From Halorientalis sp. LT38 (GTDB lineage: Archaea > Halobacteriota > Halobacteria > Halobacteriales > Haloarculaceae): DNA of 64,000 nt. The stretch spans positions 1,116,001-1,180,000 of the forward strand of contig NZ_JAYEZN010000001.1 of assembly GCF_037031225.1 (NCBI RefSeq), read 5' to 3'. The notes under the pieces are model-generated. The model ran no database searches. It was not told the DNA's origin and saw only the letters and a list, made by a program, of their open reading frames with translations. Position numbers and translations under genes: made by a program. Position 1 is the first letter of the stretch. Every line of letters starts with the position of its first letter. Positions 1 to 6,321 of this stretch are shown here, piece by piece.

Positions 1-853
1 TCGTGTCCGCCTCCTCGTCAACCCACGCCGCCAGATAGAAGGCCGCATTGTGCGTGTCGAGTCCGAAGTACCGACCGACGATGTACGCCACCGCTTCGGC
101 TTCGACCTCGCGTTTCGCCCGTTCGCTGTCGTCAGCGACCTGAAAATGCAACAGTGCGTGGGCATACTCGTGGATCAATGTCGTCGCCAGATCGGCATCG
201 TTCGCTCTGTTCTTTGCCTTCACCACCGGCCGTTCGTCCTGCCCCGACTGACTACAGACACCAGTTGCACTCGGATAGGTCCAATCGGATTGAGCTACGA
301 TTTGGACCTCGATATCGAGAGTGGGTGCAGCCACCTGGAGTGCGTCGACTAACTCTGTTCCATCGCCGTACGTCTCAGTCTCGAGCTCGGGAAGTGGCTC
401 GCCTTCGGTCTGGGAGACGTCGAACACCGGTGCGGGCTTGAACCCGACCAACCCCTGGCCCCACTCCTCCGGTGGCGTCTCATCGTACTCACACCCCGAC
501 GTGTCGTGATACGACGGTGCGTTCTCACATTCGGGACACCGCGTGGTGATGATCGGTACCCAGATCCAGATGGCCGATTCACCTTCTGTGACGTGTCTGT
601 CGAACTCCTCCTGCCACGTCCGGTAGCCCGCAACCTTCGTCGCCTCCGGACACTGCTGTTTGATCAGGAGTGTATTCCGATGTGAGTAGTCGTGAAGGCG
701 ACTCTGGACATCCAGCCACTCCTGGAACTCCGCACTGGCTTGTGCCTCGTCGACGAGATCGGTCAGGTCATCGACCCATTCGTCGATGGTTGCTCGCATC
801 TGTTCATCACGCGTCTCCCGGTCGTCGAATGTCGTATTGTCACTAGTCGCCAT
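1..853 (-). CDS. ArdC-like antirestriction / zinc metallopeptidase protein, partial
   Basis: The frame is open from an ATG at 853 to the left edge, so the C-terminus is missing. The N-terminal third (residues about 15-95, around the SHRNTLLIKQQ and GYRTWQ segments) matches the single-strand DNA-binding domain of ArdC-type proteins. A Cys-containing insert follows. The last part shows a zincin signature, HEYAHALLHF, followed about 20 residues later by EAEAVAYIV, which supplies the third zinc ligand. ArdC proteins are plasmid-borne antirestriction factors that protect incoming single-stranded DNA. In haloarchaea such genes usually sit on plasmids and integrative elements. The neighbour at 958 is divergent. 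The family call is firm; its activity here is inferred. Confidence 0.8.
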   Translation of the reverse strand, partial: MATSDNTTFDDRETRDEQMRATIDEWVDDLTDLVDEAQASAEFQEWLDVQSRLHDYSHRNTLLIKQQCPEATKVAGYRTWQEEFDRHVTEGESAIWIWVPIITTRCPECENAPSYHDTSGCEYDETPPEEWGQGLVGFKPAPVFDVSQTEGEPLPELETETYGDGTELVDALQVAAPTLDIEVQIVAQSDWTYPSATGVCSQSGQDERPVVKAKNRANDADLATTLIHEYAHALLHFQVADDSERAKREVEAEAVAYIVGRYFGLDTHNAAFYLAAWVDEEADT

Positions 854-957
854 CCCGAATCAGCGCGACCACAGTGTGTGGCCCCGCACCCCTTCGGGGG
901 CCAAAAACAGACCGGCGCGGTGGGTTCAAGCGGGCTCCGGGTCTACTGGATACCAGG

Positions 958-1821
958 ATGGTCTCCGAGGCCGAGATCGAGCGCCTCCGTCTGGAAGCCG
1001 ACACGATCATGACTCGCTATCAGACGGTCGAGGAGGCCCTCCAGCAGGCGCGCAACGAACCCGGCGACCACTGGGAGGAGGGCGAACTTACGGTCACACT
1101 GGAGACCCCACAGGGAGAGGCCATCGAGGTGGTGCTGGATCTCGATCAGGATCCGGCAGCCAACGCCCAGCAGCGCTACGAACGGGCCAAGGAGTTGGAA
1201 GCCGAACTCGAACAGCAACAGGCCGTCGTCGGACAGCTTGCACCACTTCCGGCCAATCCGGTGGCGTATCAGGTTCTGTATCACCTCGACACGGTCGAGG
1301 GGAACTATCCGCGGTCGATGGCCGGCCACCTCGATGCCGAACGGAAACAGGTCGAAGCGCTGTGCGAGGAGATGGAAACGGCCGGCATTCTGGAACGCGT
1401 CGAGTCGGGAACGGTCAAGCAACGCCGTGTGAAGGCCAAGAAGGCTGACGAGGTCCGACAGCACCATACCTACTACCGCCTCTCGCGGGAGGGCGATCAC
1501 CTGCTGCGCTTTCTGGAAGAGCGAGAAGGCAAGAAGAACGTCCTCCGGCACTTGCCCGATGGGCAGACGATCGCAAAGCGACTGGCTCGTGGTGGCCCCG
1601 ACTACCCGCGGATGACCGCTGATGAACTGGACATGGAGTTCGAGTACGTCCGCCATCTGTACCGTGCGCTTCGGCGTGTGGGACTGGTGACTACCTACGA
1701 GGGAAGTACGATCAAGGCCAGCGAGCGCAAGCTGAAACCCAAAGACGAGACCCACCGCAAGCACACCTACTACGTGACGACAGCCGTGGCTGAAGAATTG
1801 CTGCGGGAGTTAGAGGAGTAG
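958..1821 (+). CDS. NFACT-like segment fused to duplicated winged-helix modules
   Basis: Start chosen at ATG 958 (MVSEAEIERL); an upstream in-frame ATG at 874 would add a Gly/Arg/Pro-rich tail that looks non-coding. Residues 1-90 form a helical segment ending in DLDQDPAANAQQRYERAKEL, which resembles the motif before the coiled coil of NFACT/RqcH proteins, where an acidic tract and ENAxxYxxRAK precede long helices. Two similar modules follow (about 105-195 and 200-287). Each reads like a winged helix and each ends in HTYY plus an amphipathic helix (HTYYRLSREGDHLL and HTYYVTTAVAEELL). I do not recognise a named family. A DNA- or RNA-binding regulator is the most economical guess. Confidence 0.6.
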   Translation: MVSEAEIERLRLEADTIMTRYQTVEEALQQARNEPGDHWEEGELTVTLETPQGEAIEVVLDLDQDPAANAQQRYERAKELEAELEQQQAVVGQLAPLPANPVAYQVLYHLDTVEGNYPRSMAGHLDAERKQVEALCEEMETAGILERVESGTVKQRRVKAKKADEVRQHHTYYRLSREGDHLLRFLEEREGKKNVLRHLPDGQTIAKRLARGGPDYPRMTADELDMEFEYVRHLYRALRRVGLVTTYEGSTIKASERKLKPKDETHRKHTYYVTTAVAEELLRELEE

Positions 1822-1840
1822 GAGGGTCCCTGTAATGCGG

Positions 1841-1852
1841 GTTTTGATTTTT
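1841..1852 (+). terminator. T-rich terminator after the winged-helix gene
   Basis: A run of T residues (GTTTTGATTTTT) lies about 20 bases after the stop codon. Archaeal termination commonly uses such oligo-T tracts on the coding strand. No strong hairpin precedes it. Confidence 0.4.
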
Positions 1853-1890
1853 CCTGCTCAATTGAGGAGAGTCAAGAGAGATGAATAACC

Positions 1891-2199
1891 CTAGAACAGG
1901 CCGAGAGAATCATCAGAATCTGTCTTATACAGCAAGTCAAATGCTGGGTGTTTGTGCAGAATTTCATCACATGAGAGACATTGGGTCAGTAGAGGGCGGT
2001 TCGCATCCCAGTAATCGTTCCGCATGATGATTGTTTCTTGATGAAGGCCGTACCGGCCACCGTCCGTAGCGAAATGGCGATAATCACGCCCCCCACATTC
2101 TGGACACTCTTGTTCCATGCTCTCCCAATCAGGGTGTCGAATGCCAGTTATCTGTTGTTTCTTACCTGTATCATCCGTTATGACAAACTCTTTGTTCAT
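1891..2199 (-). CDS. Small zinc-ribbon hypothetical protein
   Basis: This 102-residue protein has two paired cysteine knuckles, CPECGG near residue 33 and CLSCDE near residue 74, as expected for one zinc ribbon. No family name is recognised. Base composition is lower in GC than the flanking genes, suggesting accessory DNA. It is convergent with the upstream gene and divergent from the GIY-YIG gene. A role in nucleic-acid or protein binding is only an inference from the zinc ribbon. Confidence 0.6.
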   Translation of the reverse strand: MNKEFVITDDTGKKQQITGIRHPDWESMEQECPECGGRDYRHFATDGGRYGLHQETIIMRNDYWDANRPLLTQCLSCDEILHKHPAFDLLYKTDSDDSLGLF

Positions 2200-2203
2200 G
2201 TTC

Positions 2204-2228
2204 CTGGGCCTCGCCCGTTAGGGCCCAG
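2204..2228. other. GC-rich inverted repeat before the zinc-ribbon gene
   Basis: CTGGGCC (2204-2210) pairs with GGCCCAG (2222-2228) around an 11-base loop, starting 4 bases upstream of the ATG at 2199. It could be an operator or a 5' leader hairpin. Its function is not known. Confidence 0.4.
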
Positions 2229-2420
2229 AAAAACGAGCATGGCCGGTGAACCTGCTTAAGTCGATAACTTCGGATAATCGGGTTTTCAGGTAATCAATCG
2301 GATCAGGTTGGCCGGTATACTGGAGATTCTGTTATCGAAATGAATAGACACCCCATACGAGCAGGATAGGTTTGTCTGTCTGACACCGTTATTGTAAGTG
2401 GTCGTGTAGCATGTATTGAT

Positions 2421-2438
2421 CCGAGAAATTTTATAAAT
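2421..2438 (+). promoter_or_regulatory. BRE/TATA promoter of the GIY-YIG gene
   Basis: A purine-rich BRE-like stretch (CCGAGAAA) is followed by TTTATAAATT about 30 bases before the ATG at 2467. This spacing predicts a leaderless or very short-leader transcript, typical of haloarchaea. Confidence 0.6.
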
Positions 2439-2466
2439 TGACCAATGTAGATTTTAGTAGTTACCT

Positions 2467-2991
2467 ATGGATATGACCGCCATTCCCACTGATCCCGGTG
2501 TATACTGTATGTTTGATCTGGATGACACCCCCACTTATGCTGGGCAAACCAGTAATCTCCGAAGCCGGCTACGTCAACATTTCGTTCGTCAAGACTCCAG
2601 CGTTTCAAGCTACGGGCGACTTGATCCTTGGGACATCGCTTCGGTAGAATGGTGGACCACCGATCAAACCGACAAAGCAGAGCGAGACTTGCTAAACACA
2701 TTCCAACCCTATCTGAACTTCCCAGCGGAGAGTGGTTCTCAGCCAATAAGTGGAGAATTCGATTTTGAGGAGCCTGACGGTAAATTCGCGCTCTTCTCCG
2801 ACGAGGAACAGGATTTTCGTCGGCAACCGTACAACCGTGTCAAGCAGAAAATCGAACACATCAACCGCATGGTGGACAAAATCAAGTATGCGAACCACAG
2901 CGACGATACACGACAAACGCTCTACGAGCACAAACGCATCCTGGAAGAGAACCTCCAAGACTTCCTCGGGGTCGACGACATCCCAGAGTGA
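2467..2991 (+). CDS. GIY-YIG nuclease domain protein
   Basis: The N-terminal 85 residues carry the GIY-YIG pattern: GVY at 11-13, YAG at 24-26, then the conserved Arg-rich helix (SNLRSRLRQHF) and an acidic residue in TDKAERDLLNTFQPYLN. Catalysis in this family is metal-dependent hydrolysis of one DNA strand. The C-terminal half (about 100-174) is charged and helical and may be a coiled coil. The gene has its own promoter and is convergent with the GHKL/DpdA operon, with 12 bases between the stops. It marks the left end of the island. A second GIY-YIG-like protein marks the right side (31746-33107). Role in restriction is inferred. Confidence 0.75.
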   Translation: MDMTAIPTDPGVYCMFDLDDTPTYAGQTSNLRSRLRQHFVRQDSSVSSYGRLDPWDIASVEWWTTDQTDKAERDLLNTFQPYLNFPAESGSQPISGEFDFEEPDGKFALFSDEEQDFRRQPYNRVKQKIEHINRMVDKIKYANHSDDTRQTLYEHKRILEENLQDFLGVDDIPE

Positions 2992-3003
2992 CCGCAAGAC
3001 AGT

Positions 3004-4536
3004 TTAGGAGACCTTATCCTTTAACTCGAGGACCGGGATTGTTTTCGGATCGGTATCGCCGTACTGGATATTGTTGTTCTGGAAATCGAAGCGGATGGAT
3101 TCGCCCATATATGACGAGCGCTCAATTCGGGTCAGAGCGTCAAGATCACCGAGCTTCCAGCAGACGAATTGGTCGATGTTGGTAAGCGGTGTCTCCTCTT
3201 CAAAGAAGTCGCTAAGTTTCACCTGCAATGACGCATTGTCGAACCCATCGTCGGTAGCGAGAATCGCATTGACCTCGTTGTCCATCTGGAAGTCCGCAAT
3301 CTGTATGTTTTCAGGTGCACCGTTGGCGCTGTACCGTTCTAATGCGGCTATGACCTCAGCTGAGTTTGACGGCGAGAGCCCCTCCTGCTTTTGGGTGCGT
3401 TCCAAGCGTTCTTGCAGAGAGCTTTCCTGAGACTGGATACTTCGTTTCTTGTCCTCAAGTTTTCGGCGTTCGATATAATTCTGATACCATGAGTCCTGAC
3501 ATACCTTGGTCATGTACCGATCCAGTTCGTCCGTGATAGCTTGGTATGCATCACCGGATTTGTTCCGGATTTTCTCTCGGTTAGCCGAAAGTTCCAAGCC
3601 CTGACAGTTGGCGATGAAAAAGAAGTGGAAAAACTCGTTGTCCGCACCTATGGCGTCGTTGTACCGTTCAACCTTGATGTGGTCTTTCGCCAGCCAAATA
3701 CCAAATTGGGCAGAGTGTTTGCCATAAGTCGGCAACTTGTTTCGTGCTTCCTTTCCACCAACCATTCCAACAACTTCAACGGTCAGTTCACGGCCGTCAT
3801 CAAGAGTCACGGTCAGCTCTCGGGGTGGATAGTGCTTGCACATTTCCTCGGCAACTAACTCGCCATCTGGATCCAGGTTTTCAGCAGGGAATTTTAGCCG
3901 GTTATCGGTATCGATTAGACCTCGGGTATCGTCAATCGTGGATGAGAGCTCAACGCTGATATCCATCTCGTGGAAGTCGTCGTTGAAGTGCCAGGCCGTC
4001 GAGCCGCCGATTGTCTTCCACTTGATGTAATGCTCAATCTTATTGTAGGTGAGTTGCTTCGGATCGAAACCCTGGCCAGCTCGGAATCCATGCACCTCAA
4101 TCCGGGTGCCTGACGGCTCGTCAACATCCGCCGTCTCAATTGAATAGGTGGGGAGCTCGCGGTTGTTGAGTTTCGCCCAGGGTTGGTCCATCACCGAGTC
4201 GGTCCGTGTCCCGTCCTTGACTGTCTCAACCCGGATCTTATCGCTCTTGTAGTAGATTTTTGTGCCGTGTCCCTTGTATCCAATCGCGTCGTCCTTATTC
4301 GAGTTTCCGAGATCAAAGAACGACGACAGATCGCTTTCATCCATCCCCTGGCCGTCGTCCTCGATGATTAATGTGTTCCGGCCCTCCTCGTCCTGCTCGA
4401 TATTGATATCGACCTGCGTCGTGTTCGCATCGTAGGAATTCGATAGTGCTTCTCTGATAACTTCCAACGGATCCTCGAAATCACTTGCAATCTCGATGAA
4501 CTCGTTGACCTCATTGACTTGTGGTGTCTTATGCAT
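3004..4536 (-). CDS. GHKL (MORC/Hsp90-like) ATPase
   Basis: The N-terminal Bergerat fold is clear: the N box EALSNSYDAN (29-38, Asn at 33) for magnesium, EDDGQGM (59-65) for adenine contact and the glycine-rich lid GYKGHGTK (86-93). The layout up to about residue 330 (ATPase plus transducer-like domain ending near SANREKIRNKSG) resembles MORC and Hsp90-type ATPases. A helical, coiled-coil-prone section (about 345-400) and an unrecognised C-terminal domain follow. Its ATG overlaps the end of the upstream dpdA paralogue by 8 bases, so the two are co-translated. MORC-like ATPases act as DNA-clamping or remodelling switches. A role in targeting or controlling the DNA modification enzymes is inference. 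Confidence 0.8.
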   Translation of the reverse strand: MHKTPQVNEVNEFIEIASDFEDPLEVIREALSNSYDANTTQVDINIEQDEEGRNTLIIEDDGQGMDESDLSSFFDLGNSNKDDAIGYKGHGTKIYYKSDKIRVETVKDGTRTDSVMDQPWAKLNNRELPTYSIETADVDEPSGTRIEVHGFRAGQGFDPKQLTYNKIEHYIKWKTIGGSTAWHFNDDFHEMDISVELSSTIDDTRGLIDTDNRLKFPAENLDPDGELVAEEMCKHYPPRELTVTLDDGRELTVEVVGMVGGKEARNKLPTYGKHSAQFGIWLAKDHIKVERYNDAIGADNEFFHFFFIANCQGLELSANREKIRNKSGDAYQAITDELDRYMTKVCQDSWYQNYIERRKLEDKKRSIQSQESSLQERLERTQKQEGLSPSNSAEVIAALERYSANGAPENIQIADFQMDNEVNAILATDDGFDNASLQVKLSDFFEEETPLTNIDQFVCWKLGDLDALTRIERSSYMGESIRFDFQNNNIQYGDTDPKTIPVLELKDKVS

Positions 4537-5791
4537 AGGTTGTATCTGTCTCCTCGAAGTATGGATTCATCCGTTCATTGATTAGCTGATAGACAAACTT
4601 TCGGAAGCCTTTCTGGTCCTTCACGGCCTCCTCAAGATACTCAGCTACCTGTTCCTGATCACTCTCGGCGATTAATTGACGGTACTGACGGAGCTCCCGT
4701 TGCTGGATCGCCAAATTATGTGCTGCGACTGAGCCGAGGATATCCTTCTGGTACAGGTCGTCCATCTCATTCCGCATCCGTGCCCGGTGAAAATCGTCGT
4801 TACAGATACGACAATCACAGGCGTCGAAGTCCGCCTCGTCGACTGGGACGGTCTCGAACAGGTTGACACTGTACTTCCCGTTGATCGCTTGGTGTAGGTA
4901 GGAGGCGGAGTCGAAGGAGTCAGCTCCAACGGCGACGAGCAATGGCATCGCCTTCCCTGAAATACCGAACACGTGCAGTGGAAGGTCGTCGTAGCCGCGT
5001 TGTTGCATCTCCCGCTTGCAGTCTGAGACGGCTTCGACCAGCACCTCAACATTGTCCTTCCGCGGAACAAGACTGCCCAAAGCTATCCCGTCGAACGCTT
5101 CAGGGATAGGTACTGCAAGTTCGTCTTCGACAAGGTCAAAAGACCGTTCGAGCATCGCCTCGTAGTAGCCGTGGACCGTCAAATAGCAGGCACCGTCAAC
5201 CTCATCGCGGCGTTCCGCGAACCGGGCAGCGTTAGCGGCGGTCTGCTCCATCTTTTCGATCCGTTCCTCGAACTCGTCATCAGGATGGATCGGATGGTCC
5301 AGATTAACCAAAATGTCGGGACCCAAGTCCAGCTGCATATCCAAGGCTTTGTCCTGGTCGATGTCCTTCTCGAAATCCTCACCCTCGAGGCCGCCGCCAT
5401 GCTTCAGGATTTTGTAGCCACCGGAGTCTGCGAAGATCATTCCGTCATAGTCGCTGAAGCAGTCCCACTCACGGACCTCGTTGTCGAGATACCAGTCCAG
5501 TTTCTTCTCACGAATCCCGTAGTCGGTCAGAGAGGCGATGGAGGTCATCACGCCGTGGAACAGGTCACTATAATCCTTCCCGGCTGTGACTTCTTTGTCG
5601 TGGGCAAGGAATTCCTTGACTGTACGATGGACGCCGCCACCGAATAGAGCGCCCTCGTTGCCACCGCCGTAGAAGTTGATGACAGGGAAAAGATGGGGGG
5701 TTTCTAAGGTACGGTCGTTGATCTGGAGCTGACCACGTCGTGCCTCACCCGCCTCTGCTACGATATCAAACGACACCATACTTTCAGTCAC
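4529..5791 (-). CDS. dpdA: DpdA-like transglycosylase, second paralogue
   Basis: Full-length TGT-fold protein of 420 residues. It has the substrate-base motif FADSGGYK (Asp 122), the GIALGSLVP loop (236-243) and GADSFDSASY, whose Asp 294 sits where the TGT nucleophile lies. It also has a zinc site formed by Cys 325, 327 and 330 with His 358. It departs from tRNA TGTs (GISGK replaces the usual GVG segment) in the way DpdA proteins do. DpdA exchanges guanine in DNA for a 7-deazaguanine base. It lies in an operon with 8-base overlaps on both sides (with the DUF6884-like gene and the GHKL ATPase gene). It has no ArcS domain, unlike its larger paralogue. It may act alone or as a subunit of a heteromeric enzyme. 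Confidence 0.8.
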   Translation of the reverse strand: MTESMVSFDIVAEAGEARRGQLQINDRTLETPHLFPVINFYGGGNEGALFGGGVHRTVKEFLAHDKEVTAGKDYSDLFHGVMTSIASLTDYGIREKKLDWYLDNEVREWDCFSDYDGMIFADSGGYKILKHGGGLEGEDFEKDIDQDKALDMQLDLGPDILVNLDHPIHPDDEFEERIEKMEQTAANAARFAERRDEVDGACYLTVHGYYEAMLERSFDLVEDELAVPIPEAFDGIALGSLVPRKDNVEVLVEAVSDCKREMQQRGYDDLPLHVFGISGKAMPLLVAVGADSFDSASYLHQAINGKYSVNLFETVPVDEADFDACDCRICNDDFHRARMRNEMDDLYQKDILGSVAAHNLAIQQRELRQYRQLIAESDQEQVAEYLEEAVKDQKGFRKFVYQLINERMNPYFEETDTTYA

Positions 5792-6245
5792 CGTGCGCCG
5801 GTACGGATCGGCTGCTTGAAACTAGATGCTTCAGTCGCTTACCTTTCATACCAATGCCACTTCCCTCGATATAGTGGACTGGAACATCGACAGCAGCTTC
5901 AAGTCCATCAACAGCCGGCAGATAATCATTTCCAAGATTGATCCATACTTTATCATACTCATTCTCCTTGACTTTCTTTGAAAGATCACTGACCAGCTCG
6001 TCGTTCAGTTCGTTAGCACGATTTGTGTCCATCTTACGATCATAATATTCTATTTTATCATCTGGTTCAACGATGCCATGCTCAGCAGATATAATTATGA
6101 TGTCAAGTCCAGGCTGAAATCGGTCCGCGCGCAGCGCCTTCTTTATGATTCTGAAGAAGTAGCCATCATACAAATCAAGAGCAGGCACCGGTGTGTCCAC
6201 CGGTTCCTTAGTCGCGGAACACGACTGGACGAGTAGTGACGCCAT
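5784..6245 (-). CDS. DUF6884-like small protein of the dpd operon
   Basis: This 153-residue protein has the hallmark sequence blocks of DUF6884: LLVQSCSATK at the start (4-13), ALDLYDGYFF (23-32), then IIISAEHGIVEPDD and YYDRKM. The CSxxK block and the GIV/P block recall the PCSxxKPY and GLYGPVP blocks of ArcS-type DUF5591 domains, one of which ends the neighbouring DpdA fusion protein. The two may share a fold and act on the same base. It starts 76 bases after the DpdA-ArcS gene and overlaps the next dpdA by 8 bases. A nucleotide- or base-tailoring role is an inference from context; the family has no firmly established reaction that I know. Confidence 0.65.
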   Translation of the reverse strand: MASLLVQSCSATKEPVDTPVPALDLYDGYFFRIIKKALRADRFQPGLDIIIISAEHGIVEPDDKIEYYDRKMDTNRANELNDELVSDLSKKVKENEYDKVWINLGNDYLPAVDGLEAAVDVPVHYIEGSGIGMKGKRLKHLVSSSRSVPAHGD

Positions 6246-6321
6246 CTACCGGGTGATCACGTGAGGAGACCTTAACCTTTGTGGAGAATCACCGGAGGTC
6301 TGCAAGATTGCTTGTGATGCC

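Noticed and set aside
870-958. Possible tRNA because of a GGGTTCAAGCGG segment
   Set aside because: No cloverleaf can be folded around it; the surrounding sequence is a GC-rich CCCCTTCGGGG hairpin in a divergent promoter gap.
943-1764. Long minus-strand open frame opposite the winged-helix gene
   Set aside because: It is antisense to a well-supported gene and its composition (Leu-rich, few acidic residues) is unlike haloarchaeal proteins; a GC-rich codon shadow.
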